NCBI GenBank assembly: GCA_946807835.1
Contig: OX327704.1
Location: 2,170,001 to 2,234,000 of the forward strand
DNA: 64,000 nucleotides
From: Ailanthus altissimus
Lineage: Eukaryota > Streptophyta > Magnoliopsida > Sapindales > Simaroubaceae
Direction: 5' to 3'
Both the position numbers and the translations under genes were made by a program. Positions 13,271 through 24,974 of the stretch are shown here, one piece after another (the first letter of the stretch is position 1; each line of letters starts with the position of its first letter). Below the pieces are notes generated by a model. It was given only the letters and a program-made list of their open reading frames with translations, made no database searches and was not told the origin of the DNA.

Positions 13271-16009
13271 TAAATCATATTTGTGTTTAAAAAAATTTCT
13301 ATTAATACTCTATATTAATATAATACGAATATGATTCATTTACATAAATTATTACTTTAACAGTCGTTGAGTAGAGTGCTTGATTTCTACTCAAGGTATA
13401 GGAGCATATTTTTTATATTTTCTTTTTAAAAATATATATAAGAACATAATAATACTTTCAACTTATTTGATAATTAAAAAATAATTTTTTTATATTAAAT
13501 TAGATGAAAATTATTTTTTACAAATTTTTTGTGACCGTTTTGAAATCTCGAGTGATTTGCAAGTTGCTCACTTTCAAAAAAAACATTGGGTCCATATTTT
13601 TTCCCTTATTTTTAACTATTCACTTTTGAAGAATGGTTCTCTTTTATTCTAAAAATATATAAATAATTAATGACTAAATTATTTACCTTTTTTTTTTCAT
13701 AGTTTTAATAGAAGTGTCAAATTAGTGGGTTGGATCGTTGAGTCCGTGATGGATTTGACATACATTTTGTATAAACTTGACTCAACTCGACATGTTTGTG
13801 GGTTGGGCTAATTAATTTTTAATATAGCCCATTCAATTTTTAAAATAATTTCTTTCTTATTTATAAAAAATTATTATTTATTCTTTTTAACAATAATATT
13901 TTTAGATGTTAACATATTTACAGAATTTAATGTGTATAATAAATAGTAAAGTTTATGATATATTTGTAAAAGAAAAATAAAATTACATATAAGTGTACTT
14001 AGAATTTTTTTTTTAACATTTTATGGTAATTTTATATAAAGAAAAAAGTTAAAATTTCAATTAAAAAAAATAATGAGAACTGCTAAGATAAAATAGAAGG
14101 TCAAATAACAAGGCTCATCTTTGTCATCCCCAATTTTAGAAGTGTACTAATTGACAACTCCATTAATAAATCAGCATTCAGAGTCTAATTCAAACACATC
14201 CCTCAGTTCAGTATATAAAATGAGAACAAAAAAAAAAAAATTATCAATTTCGTCCCTACTTTTATTTTAATATATCAATTCGATCTCTAAATTTTAAAAA
14301 ATATTTATTTACATCTTTTTTTAATCATTTTTATACTTTTTGTTATTATTTTTATACTTGATAGGTGCTTATTTTTATTTTTTAAAAATATAATTAATAA
14401 AATTTAAAACAATAAAGACTAAATTGGATATTAAACTATAAGCAATTGACTAAACTGATATTTTCAAATGTAAAAACCTAAACTTCTATTGGAAAAAGCA
14501 AACGATTTCAACATAAACACTCAACCGCTTCAACAACAAAAATACACACCTATGAGGGGCAAAACAGAGCTTAAAAACTTAAAAACATTTGCAAAATTGA
14601 TTCAATATTTCTTATCACATTGATAATTGCATCTCAACTCCGATTCATCAACATTTTTAAACAAATTGACAACTTGTTTTTGTACAAAAAAAAAACAAAC
14701 AATTTTCTATTTCAAGAAACCTCATGTTTTTGTACAAAACAAATTCGATTCGATTACCCTCTCAAGACTTAATGACTCGATCAAAATTTTTTTTTTACAA
14801 AATGAGTTAACAAATATACTCAACATAAAATAAACTTAAATATATAATGTCAGAATCGTGCATATGATGTACCGATTTATAATTTTAAATAAATTATTCG
14901 TTGTGGATTTATTATCAAAGTGACAAGGCATTCGAATGATACCTAAATCTCTTGTTTAGGCTTTCAAATTGTGCAATTAAAATTAATCATATTTAATAAT
15001 ATCATATCCCTATATTAGTCATTTTGAATTAGTTTGATTAAAATTTTAGTTTTGAAAATTTGTGGTGTGTGTTTTTTTTAATTGCATTCGCCTCATCAAC
15101 CCAAAGGTATAAATATAACATATTTATTGTTAAAGTCAATTGTTATGGAAAAATGACTAGAAATAGCCTTTTTTTTAGTTAATATTTTTTATAACTAAAA
15201 ATTATTTGGTTAATTTTTATTAGCAAAAAAGATAAGATATAGACGAAATTGTTTTTGTGAATAACATAACTAAAAAAAATGTGTTGTTTGAGATACAATA
15301 TTAAAAAAAAAATGGTTGTTATTATTCAAAAATAAATTTAAAAAAATACTCTATAAATTGAGACATAACAATTTTATGAATCATTTTATAAAAAAGTATG
15401 AAAATAATGACAAATAATAAAACCGAGGACAAAAATAATGGATAAAACTCAAAATTCTTCACGTCTCGTGCGAGGAGGGGCCGCGCACCCATATTTATGC
15501 GTGCGGCATGGCACGAGGTAGGGCACGACTCTGCTGCTAGGATGAGCCAGGCAATGCCTCACACGCATGCTGCGTGATGCGAGTTTCAAGGCCTTAACCT
15601 TCTTCTCTAGCTTTGTTTTTAAACTAAATTTTGTCAATTTTTTTTATCATTTTCTTATTGTTTTCAATCAAATTTATCCATTTTTTTTACTTTTATTACT
15701 CTAATTTTACTTATTTAAACTAATTTTAATTTGTATTTTCAATCAAAAATTTTAATGACTTATGAGAGAAATGTAAACATGCTTTAGGAATAAAATAGTT
15801 AAAAAATAAGATTTTTTACTAATAAAATTTATAAAAATACTAAATAAATTAAATAAAATTTTTACTTAAACAAGCGAACTATTTTCGAAAATTTCTCATC
15901 ATTTTAAGATTCGCTCAGACAAGAAAAAAATGAAAATAAGCATTTTATTATCATATACTTATATTAGTTATTTTGGGTTAACTTTGTTTAGGGTAGTCAT
16001 TATTATTAT

Positions 16010-16960
16010 AATGCAAATTTTCTTTTTTGAGAACTTGTGTTTTTTCTTTTGATTGCTTTCACTTTGTCCATCCAAAGGGCATAAATATAACATATTTATT
16101 TTTAAAGTCAATCATTTTAAGACTTGTTTATTCACTCTCTCACACTTAAAGATTCACTTACACAAATAAAAAGAAAAAAAAAAGATTTTTATTATTTTTT
16201 TAAAGAGTTCAAAGAAATATTTTGCTAACATGCACCTATTGTGCATTCTCGTTCTTTCAACTCTAGTAAATCATTGAAAATTTTAATTTATCATTCATTA
16301 TTGTTAGAAAAATTGATAATTTCACCTCTATGTTGTTGCTGAATTAATTATTTAGTTTTTAATTAAAAATTACTAATTATATCATTTAACTTTTAGGGTA
16401 CTTTTATTATCGTTTCATTCCTGAAATATATATTTTTATTCTTAAAATGCAACCATTTTCATCTTTATGAGATACCATTGATAGTTTTTAAAATATTAAT
16501 AATCTAATAAATAACATATGAATTAAAGTAATAATTTCTTTTATTATTATAATTAAAAGAGTAATGTTGAGCATCCCAATATTTTATTTTATTGTTGACA
16601 AAAAAAAATATCAAAAAAATATTAAACAGTAAAATAACATTAATTTTAAAATTATTTATTATATTTAATATTTATTTAATACATTATTTTTAAGATAAAA
16701 TTTTAAGATACTTAATATTATTTTAATTAAATTTTTTTAAATATTATAATTTTCTTTTGATTGCTCTCCCCTAACCAGTTCAAAGGCATATATAAATGTA
16801 ATATAGTTATTTTAAAAGCCAATCATTCCAAGACTCTTCACACATAAACGACTCACTCACACGAGCAAGAAAGGAAATGAAAATAAACAATTTTTTTTTT
16901 TAAGATTTGAAAGAAGCATTTTGCTAACATGCGCCCACTGCTCAACACTCGACCAGTCCT
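16010..16960 (+). repeat. Two diverged copies of a roughly 200-bp repeat
   Basis: About 16040-16250 and 16755-16960 share in order a TTTTGATTGCT start, GGCATA then an AT stretch, CCAATCATT, ACTC and CACAC blocks, a purine-rich run, and GCATTTTGCTAACATGC. A weaker partial copy sits near 15075-15150. The function is unknown; this may be an old tandem or LTR-like duplication. Confidence 0.55.
16559..16722. repeat. Hairpin MITE copy, family 1
   Basis: The two ends are inverted relative to each other (GTAATGTTGAGCATCCCAA at the left, the reverse of ATACTTAATATTATTTT at the right), with a palindromic middle containing ATATTAAAC and TTTAATATTTATTTAAT. It matches in plan the copies at 33541-33680, 49375-49720 and 54631-54794. 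No transposase is encoded. Confidence 0.5.
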
Positions 16961-17149
16961 GTTCTTATTACTTGACTCGTGGAGTTGCCTTGTCTTGTTT
17001 TGGCTGCATTGCGATCCGGGGGAGGGGAGCAAATATAGATAGTTCATAATTACTATTGTTCCATTTTTATGTTGCAATATCACTAAAGTATAGAATTTTC
17101 GCATTAAAACAAAGCATACAATATTAGAAGCTAAGGCAAAAGTTTTTGT

Positions 17150-18640
17150 TGGAGATCTTATTCATATAATTCATATTATTTTACTTATAGTATTAAAATT
17201 TGAAGAAATAGAACTATTAGAAGAAGAATTAAAAAGATTAATTTTTTAAGAAATAGAAATTCATGTATAATAAGGTAAAGTGTTTAGAGTTTAAAGGCTT
17301 TGCTAAATATTATAAAATAGCAAAATTTTTTAAATTACATAATTTATTATTGAACGTAGATACAAACGATTATAATCTACATCTAAAAAGACTAAGAAAC
17401 TGTTATAAAAATATTAATCAAAATTGTCAAGTTATAGAAATATTATAAAGATAAGTATAATAGAAGCATTTATTTATGAACTTTAAGAAGTTAAATATTT
17501 AGATTTAGAAATTAAAGATTTTAAGAAAATAAAGTTTAATCTTTCAGAAAAATTTAAATTACAATATAATATAGATCATCTAAAAAATTAATACAAGCAT
17601 ATTTCACATACTAGTAATAACCAGGTAAATTTTATAGTAGATTTATTAATAAATTTAGCGATAAATTTAGAATTTAATAGAGATAAAACCAATAAAGCAT
17701 TAATAGATTTAGTTCATTTTTTTAAAAATAGTAAGATAAAGAATCTTAAAAAAATTAGATTATATTAAAGAGATAATAGCGGATTTTACAAAAAAAATAA
17801 ATTAGTAGATTTTCAAATAAAAAAGAAATAGTAGACTTAATATAACTTATAGATAATAAAAATTCTAAGCCTATAGAAATAAAAATAAGAAAGCTAATAC
17901 TGCCAAATATAATAGACAATCTATGATCATCTTTGTCTACTATTATATTGTTATTGTACAATATGACAAAATGGTGAAGTTTGTAATCGAAAGATTAAGC
18001 TCTGAGTTTAGAGGTTTCTCATTTCAATATCTATACAGATATAGAGTTCAGAAGTATTACAATTATATTAAATCTAGCAGACCAAAATTTATTGAACAGA
18101 CACCTCATATGTCTATTTTCTTATGGACAACAAATGAAAAGTATATTCAATATTCAATACTTTAGAATTACCTCTGTGCAAACTTTCATAGATTCAATAA
18201 TGAGAAGAGTTGAAGTAACAGTGCATTGAAGATTATGCTGATGATTACAAAATAGATAATGAAACATATTAAAATCTCAATATAGCATAATAAAAAAAAT
18301 AAAAAAAGTTAGTAAAAATTAGAAAAAAACAAAAAACTAGTAGAAGATAAAAAAAGTTAAAAGAAAATAAGGACATATTAAAAAGTTAAAAAGGCAAAGA
18401 AGTTAACAAAGTTGGGATAGACTTATATAAAAAAGTTTGTTCTCAAAAAAATCTCTACAGACAAAAAGATAATAAAGTTTGTTCTTAAAAAAAACTCTAA
18501 AGACAAAATGATAATAAAGAAGAAAACTCTTTCTTTTAAGTACGTTATTTTTACTTCACTCAATTTTCGTTCATATTTCGGATAAAATAAGTTTTGCCTA
18601 TATAACAAAAGTAATAATTTTTTTTTAAATCATTTACAAA
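17150..18640 (+). other. Unidentified coding-like, heavily decayed AT block
   Basis: Several stretches on the plus strand give long Lys/Asn/Ile/Leu-rich reading with an amphipathic look, broken by stops and frame changes. The longest is at 17923-18165 (80 codons) with a more balanced composition, including RLSSEFRGFSFQYLYRYR. I do not recognise a domain. It might be a decayed viral or transposon insertion, but no diagnostic motif supports that, and AT-rich DNA alone can mimic Lys/Asn-rich coding. Confidence 0.3.
18432..18517 (+). repeat. 42-bp tandem duplication
   Basis: AAAGTTTGTTCTCAAAAAAA at 18432 is repeated with few changes at 18474, both followed by ACAGACAAAAAGATAATA-like sequence. 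It is a local slippage-type duplication. Confidence 0.75.
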
Positions 18641-18869
18641 AGGTAATACTTGGTATTAAAAGTTAAAGAATGATTGTTTTTAATTAATTATAAGAAATAA
18701 TTCAATTATTTTTAAAAATATTTATGATTTTACAAAAAAAAAAAGATTTTTTATTGGCTTAATTTGCCTAATATGTATTTGATGGAAGGTTTAAGGCGTG
18801 ATTTGAAATTTTTTTATAAAGTTCATATTCTTTAAAATAACTCAATAAATTTAAAAGACCGTTTTAATT

Positions 18870-19470
18870 ATAAAACTTTACCTGCTCTACCTTATTAGCC
18901 TCTCTGCTAATATGATCAACCTTGTGAATACAGGACTTTGACAGTGAATCAGAAATGTCTGCGATAATAATGTTATATCAACGAAATTTTGGAGCTGTCT
19001 TGGATTCTTTTCACCACTATGATGGTGTCTGATTCCAGCGATGCCGACATATTTCCAAATCTACTGACCATTGATGCACCTTTAGAACAGCTAGCTAGTG
19101 CTTCTGCCATCTCTACATAATAAAAACCTGGTTACACATAACATCAGACGCAACCATTCTTCTTTAATCCTATCGGATCACCCACCCAAAATCGTACCGT
19201 TAACTGGTATTGTCAAAGGATGCATCTGTATTAATCTTCCAGCAGCCAGGAGCAGGAGGATGCCGTTGTGATATTACTGGTTTTTGAGTCAGAGGGCTTG
19301 GATAAGCTTTCTGGAATTCGACCACAAAATTATAAGCCCAATCATTCAGTTTCCATCTCTCGGAAGTTAGCTGAGAATGAAGAAGGAGGTTTCGACAGTG
19401 CCAATGCCGCCATAGAACTATTGTCAATACTGAGAAGTCGAAAAAGACTTAAATTTCTCCATGCAGTTCA
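18870..19470 (-). pseudogene. LINE ORF2 C-terminal fragment with RNase H domain
   Basis: On the minus strand the segment reads a Trp/Arg-rich stretch (LWRHWHCRNLLLH) like the region after the LINE zinc-binding domain, then GCWKINTDASFD, which is the start of a plant RNase H (RVT_3) domain. Further down come EMAEALA, ESDTIIVV and HISREANKV, the later motifs of the same domain, in broken frames. It lies immediately after the RT-linker fragment, so the whole reverse transcriptase core has been lost between them. Confidence 0.75.
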
Positions 19471-19479
19471 CTAAAAAAC

Positions 19480-19969
19480 TTTATAGATCAATTATACACC
19501 TTCGCAGGTCTGTACCTCTGCTGGTTCTTCACTCCACACCCTTGCAAGATTAAATAACCCTTTTATTTCATTGCGGTTCTTTCTTTTTGTAGCTTGGTTG
19601 TGGAAAAATTTTGTATTCTTATCTCATATCTTAACCAATTGGCTCTTAACCTTTGCTTCCACTAGACTTCCTAGTTTATAAGAAAGATTATTCAAAGAAG
19701 TTTCAATCCTTTCTATACTTCTCCCAATTTTCACCACTTGAAAGAGTCTTAAAGGCTATCCAACTCCTTTCTTTTCTGCCTCAACCGATTTTGAAAACTT
19801 CTAAAAGAGGTGAGGTTCCATTCATGAATAGCCTTATCGCTTCTATCCAAATTTCCTATAATATTATCCAATTGGTCTGACGATCTGCTGGCAACCAATG
19901 ATGACGTATTATATCTTTATATTCCGGTTCTTCAATCCACACTTCTTCAAAGTGGAACAGACAACAAAA
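19480..19969 (-). pseudogene. LINE ORF2 fragment, endonuclease-RT linker
   Basis: The minus strand gives FHFEEVWIEEPEYKDIIRHHW, then, after degraded sequence, KNTKFFHNQATKRKNRNEIK. Both are characteristic of the segment between endonuclease and reverse transcriptase in plant L1-type ORF2. Reading is interrupted by stops and frame changes. The copia insertion at 19975-25742 separates it from the endonuclease piece. Confidence 0.75.
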
Positions 19970-19974
19970 TTTGG
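19970..19974. repeat. Target-site duplication TTTGG (left copy)
   Basis: TTTGG directly flanks the minus-strand copia element and is repeated at 25743-25747 on the other side. The five-base length fits copia integrases. Confidence 0.88.
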
Positions 19975-20300
19975 TGTTGAAGCAGAAACACACAAATAAG
20001 TAAAATAATTCATTCAAGTAATATAATAATGTAGAACAAGTTATTAAAAAATAAATAAATAAAGGGGTAGAAGAAGAACACACAAAGAATTACGTGGTTC
20101 GGCAACTTGCCTACGTTTACGGCGGATCAAGATCACACTCTTCTCTTATTATGTATCACAAGGCACTCACAAAGTATGCCTTTTACAAGAAAGATCACAA
20201 AGAAAACTCTTTCTTTCACTCTAAAGATTTTCTCTCACAAAGAACCACTAAGATTTCTTGTTTATCACAAAGATTGTCAAGATCACAAAGATTTCTAACT

Positions 20301-20376
20301 TGATCACAAAGATCATTCTTGATCACAAAGATCATTCTTGGTCATAAAGATCACTCTTGATCACAAAGATATGTTT
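20301..20376 (+). repeat. 19-bp tandem repeat in copia A 3' LTR
   Basis: Four units with period 19 of the form TGATCACAAAGATCATTCT. The partner LTR has only two such units near 25299-25330. Confidence 0.85.
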
Positions 20377-20635
20377 ACAAGCTAATTGATAGCCTTTATA
20401 TAAGTCTTGGGAAGTCCTAGGTCTTCCCTATACGTGTGGGAGTCGTATTAGGGAGTCCTGGAGCAAGTGGGAGGCGAAATTAGGAAGTTTCCTAATTTTG
20501 GGACACTGTTCCCATCTCCAACGCCGCAGCGCTAGGCTCTCGTCGCTGCGGCGCTGGGCTCTCATCGCCGCGGCGCTGGTGCGCTTTCTGCTCAGCGCTG
20601 CGGCGCTCAGGTTCTATTCTGAGCGCTGCGGCCCC

Positions 20636-20811
20636 CACGCCTGGTCGTCGCGGCGCCCACGCCTGGTCGTCGCGGCGCCCACGCCTGGTCGTCGCGGCGC
20701 CCACGCCTGGTCGTCGCGGCGCCCACGCCTGGTCGTCGCGGCGCCCACGCCTGGTCGTCGCGGCGCCCACGCCTGGTCGTCGCGGCGCCCACGCCTGGTC
20801 GTCGCGGCGCC
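20636..20811 (+). repeat. 22-bp GC-rich minisatellite in copia A 3' LTR
   Basis: There are eight consecutive identical 22-base units containing CACGCCTGGTCGTCGCGG, followed by one degenerate unit. Each unit holds five CpG sites, none decayed. The partner LTR has about two imperfect units near 25590-25625. The open frames that cross it are a by-product of the repeat, not a protein. Confidence 0.92.
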
Positions 20812-21005
20812 CGCACCTGGTGCGCCCTTCTTCGTTTTTCGCCTCCTTTCGCGTCCGTCTTTGATCCGTGCGCACCCTACGCACTTGGCTTGAACCCCAA
20901 ATCATATTCCAATGATTTTTAATAAATATTCTCACAAATCCCCTCCTTGATTCAAAATCATCCACAAAGTAACTCGATCTCTCATTTTCGCATCTTCAGT
21001 CACCT

Positions 21006-24000
21006 TCACAAAGTAGTGACTCCGGTTAAGTCCTTGCATAGGATGAACTTAACTGAGGGTAGTGGCTTAGTCAACATATAATCAGGATTTTTAGATGACT
21101 CTATCTTTGTTAGACTAACTTCACCACTTTGGACAATCTCACGAATGTAATGGAGCCTCACATCAATGTGCTTTGACCTCTCGTGGAACACTTGATGCTT
21201 GCTTAGGTGTATGGCACTCTGGTTATCACAATACACACCGGTGTTCACATCTTCACTAGCCAATACCTCTGCGCATATGCCTTTTAACCACACGGCCTCC
21301 TTGATAGCTTCTCCAACAACTATGTACTCTGCCTCTGTGGTAGATAGTGCAACCACATGTTATAGAACTGATCTCCAACCCACACTACACCCAAACACTG
21401 TGAATACGTAGCCCGTAAACGATCTTCTCTTGTCAAGATCACCTGTATAATCTGAGTCTACGTACCCTTTTACCATTTCATTGATGTCCTTATCCCTCTT
21501 ATACACTATCCCGTGATTTAACGTTCCTATGAGATATCTCAAAATCCACTTTACTGCAAGCCAGTGATCTTTTCCCGGATTCTTCATGTATCTACTTACC
21601 ACACTCACAGCCTGTGCTATGTCTGGTCTTGTACAAATCATTGCATACATGATGCTCCCCACAACGCTTGCATACGGTACTTTGCTCATCTGCAGTTTCT
21701 CCTCATCGGATATCGGCGACTGTGCTGCTAAAAATCTAAAATGCATGGCCAAAGGAGTAGAGACAGCCTTAGTGTTTGGCATACCAAACTTCTCCAAAAT
21801 TTTGACTATATATCGCTGTTGAGACAAAAAGATAACATCTCTTCTTTCCCTCACAATATCCATACCCAAAATTCTCTTTGCTGCTCCCAAATCGTTCATT
21901 TCAAACTCGCCACTTAACTGCTTCTTGAGCTTTTGTATTTCTTCCATGTTCTTGCACGCGATCAGCATATCATCGACGTATAGAAGCAAATACATCATCC
22001 TACAACTTATGTTCTTGAAGTACACGCATCCGTCATACTTGCTCCTACTAAAATCACAAGCCATCATAAACTCATCAAATCTTATATACCACTGTCTAGG
22101 TGATTGCTTTAACCCGTACAATGACTTCTTTAGTAAACAAGCATGATCTTCTTTTTCGGGCTCCTTGAACCCTTGCGGCTATGTCATGTATATCGTTTCT
22201 TCAAGCTCTCTATGTAGAAAAGCTGTCTTTACATCCATCTGCTCTAGATGTAAATCAAAGTTTGGACATATGGCTAACAAAATCCTAATAGATGTGTGCT
22301 TGACAACTGGAGAGAATATCTCATGAAAATCGACTCCCTCTCTCTGAGTAAAACCTTGTGCTACTAACCTAGCCTTGAATCTCGTAGGCTCAATCCCCGG
22401 TATCCTCTCCTTCACCTTATACACCCACTTGCACCCGACTAGCTTCTTTTGAGGTCTCTCCACCAACTTCCAAGTATTGTTCTTTCTAAGAGAACAAATT
22501 TCTTCTTCCATGGCCTGCTGCCATTCTTTCTTGTTTTCACTTTTCATAACCTCACTATATATCCTAGGCTCATCATACTCAAGAGTATAAGCAGAATTAA
22601 AAGCATAAGCAACTAAGTCTGCTTGTGCATACCTGACTGGTGGGTTAATCGTTCTCCTTAGCTTATCTCTAGCAAGCTAGTACTCTTCAAGTTTTAACTT
22701 AGGAGTTCTAGTATTCTTTTGGGTGGACTTGGAGGAACTCGCCGGTGTTCTTTGTTTATCTTCAAGGATCTTCTTGTTGAAGTGTTGATCTGAGGGCGTA
22801 TCAGATCCATTTTCAGGCGCTACTTCAACTTCTATTGATTTGGGTGCTGAGTCTTTCTTGGTCACAGGTTCTTCTTTCTCATCTACTTGAGAGGTTTTCA
22901 GCATCGTCATCTCATCAAACATCACATCACGGCTTATGATACTCCTTGGTGGTATTAAGTCTTTACACCACACCTTGTATTCTTTTACTCATTCGGGATA
23001 TCCTATAAATACCCATTTGATAGCTCTAGGTTCCAACTTCTCCTCCTTAACATGTACAAAGGCAGGGCAACTAAATATTCTAAGGTGGTCATACTTTGGA
23101 GGATTGCCAGACCATTTCTCTTCTGGCGTCTTGAAGTCAATTGCTGAGGAAAGATGTCTTGGACATCTTTGCATTGATAAGCATGCATTTAACCCTTTTA
23201 AGTAGGGTCTTGTTCATCCTCTCAGCTACCCCATTCTGCTGTAGTGTTGATCTTACCGTTCTATGCCTTGCAATCCCATGCTTGGCACAAAACCCATCAA
23301 ACTCTCTGTTGTAAAATTCGAGGCCATTGTCAGTTCTTAACCTCTTCACTCTTTTGCCAGTCTGATTCTCAACAAGAGCCTTCCAAGTCTTGAACACATC
23401 AAATACTTGATCCTTGCTCTTCAACACATAGACCCATAGCTTCCCCGAATAGTCATCAATCAAGCTGAGAAAATGCCTGGCACCACCACGAGTAGCTGTC
23501 TGAGCTGGTCCCCAAAGGTCCGAGTATATGTAGTCAAGAGTCCCTTTAGTCTTATGCTTGTCGGTACTAAACCTTACTCTATGTGCTTTCCCTAGCACAC
23601 AATGCTCACAAAACTCTAAGGGCTGGAACTTATCCTCACCAAACACCTTTTGACTATATAACTCTTTTAGGTTTCTCTCGCCTAGGTGTGCCAATCTAAG
23701 ATGCCACAACTTGGTTTGCATACTCTCATCATCTACAGAGAATAATGCAGAACCACTCACGACTTCACCTTTAAGCACATAAACACCTTTTTGCTTCTCT
23801 CCTCTCATCACCACCATAAAACCTTTCAAAACTCGTAAAATCCCTCCGTTGATCCTGATGGAACACCCATTCTGGTCTAAAGTCCTAAGTGAGATCAAGT
23901 TTCTCTTCAAGTCAGGAACATACCTAACATCTGTCAACTCTCTCACTTGTCCATCATGTAGTCTAAGCTTAACACTACTAATTCCCATCATCTGACATGC

Positions 24001-24942
24001 AATGTCATTACCTATTAGCACTTTACCACCACTAATGGGCTGGAAATTTGTAAACCAAAACTTGTGCGGGCACATGTGAAAAGTACAACCAGAATCTAAA
24101 ACCCATTGTTCAGAGTTCATACTATCGGTAGCGACGAGTGTCTCTGCGCTGTCATAGCTATCATCATAGGCAAGCGCAGCATCCGCTTTCTTTTTGTCTT
24201 ATGCTTTCTTCTCAGGACAGTCCTTTATGAAGTGCCCCTCTTTCTTGCAGCAATAGCACTTCTTAGGAGTCCTAGACTTCGACCATGAGCCATTTTTCTT
24301 CCTATCTCTATATGAGGGCTTTCCTCTTACAGATAAACTTTCTGCATTGCCCTCGGTCTGCTTTCCTAATAACTTTGAGTTTAATGGTGATTTCACATCA
24401 CTCATTGTTAAACTCTCTCTGCCGTAGAGCAGCGTATCAACAAAACTCTCATAGCTCTTGGGGAGTGAACTCAGCAGGATAATTGCTCTATCTTCATTTT
24501 CTATCTTGATGTTGATAGACTCAAGATCAAGGATGATCTTATTGAAGGCGTCTATATGATTTTTCATCGGTGTCCCTTCTGACATGGACAGTTGATACAG
24601 CTTCTTCTTTATATGTAATCTATTGGCCAACGATTTCCTCATATAAAGTGAGTCAAGCTTCTTCCAAAGACCTATTGCCATCGTTTTACCTGCTACTTCC
24701 CTTAGTACTTTATCACTCAATGACAGAATGATTATGCTATGAGCTCTTTCTTGAATGTCCCTTCTTTCTGCCTCACCTCTAGATGACTCTGGCGTTTTCT
24801 CTTCATCACTAGATGGAGTTGCAGTCTCCTCTAATGTTGAACCAAGCCTTTGGCTCACCAACAACGCCCTAACCTTCATCTTTCACAGATTGAAGTCATT
24901 CGTACCGTTGAATTTCTCTACCTCGTACTTGCGTGTGGCCAT
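21006..24942 (-). pseudogene. Copia A gag-pol polyprotein, broken
   Basis: The start at 24942 reads MATRKYEVEKFNGTN. A CX2CX4HX4C zinc knuckle (CYCCKKEGHFIKDC, about 24245-24210), protease DSG (about 24095), integrase with HHCC and DDE motifs, reverse transcriptase YVDDMLI (about 21980) and RNase H with STTEAEY follow. Stops lie at 24883-24885, 24199-24201, 22989-22991, 22677-22679, 22179-22181 and 21360-21362. A frame-changing deletion near 23160-23175 removes the end of the integrase core, so the reading moves from one frame to another there. All six stops can be explained by C-to-T or G-to-A changes. Confidence 0.9.
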
Positions 24943-24959
24943 GTCTGCTTAGAACCAAA

Positions 24960-24971
24960 GCTCTGATACCA
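24960..24971 (-). other. Copia A primer-binding site (tRNA-iMet)
   Basis: The minus strand reads TGGTATCAGAGC, a perfect match to the usual plant initiator-Met complement, three bases inside the 5' LTR. Confidence 0.9.
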
Positions 24972-24974
24972 GTT

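Larger units (their letters stand above)
12157..16558. other. AT-rich intergenic region without genes
   Basis: Short reading frames here have no recognisable domain and follow AT composition. The stretch holds an AT microsatellite (13048-13065), a small tandem repeat (13105-13270), one GC-rich patch at about 15460-15600, and part of a diverged dispersed repeat. Confidence 0.55.
19975..20936 (-). repeat. Copia A 3' LTR (962 bp, expanded)
   Basis: It shares both ends with the right LTR but is 194 bp longer. The excess is mostly in two tandem-repeat blocks: a 19-bp block at 20301-20376 and a 22-bp GC-rich block at 20636-20811. A TATATAAA box on the minus strand is at 20395-20402. The GC-rich half is in sharp contrast to the flanks. 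Confidence 0.9.

Noticed and set aside
14627..14833. 68-codon frame
   Set aside because: Low-complexity Phe/Asn/Thr-rich reading from AT-rich DNA, with no homologue recognised.
17263..17448. 61-codon frame as an independent gene
   Set aside because: No start context or domain; kept only as part of an unidentified decayed block.
20636..20811. Regularly repeated 22-bp units as a CRISPR-like array
   Set aside because: Units are contiguous without spacers and lie in a plant LTR; it is a minisatellite.
20492..20965. Frames of 131-157 codons over the copia A LTR
   Set aside because: They arise from the 22-bp repeat, which is open in several frames and gives Arg/Ala/Pro repeats; not a protein gene.
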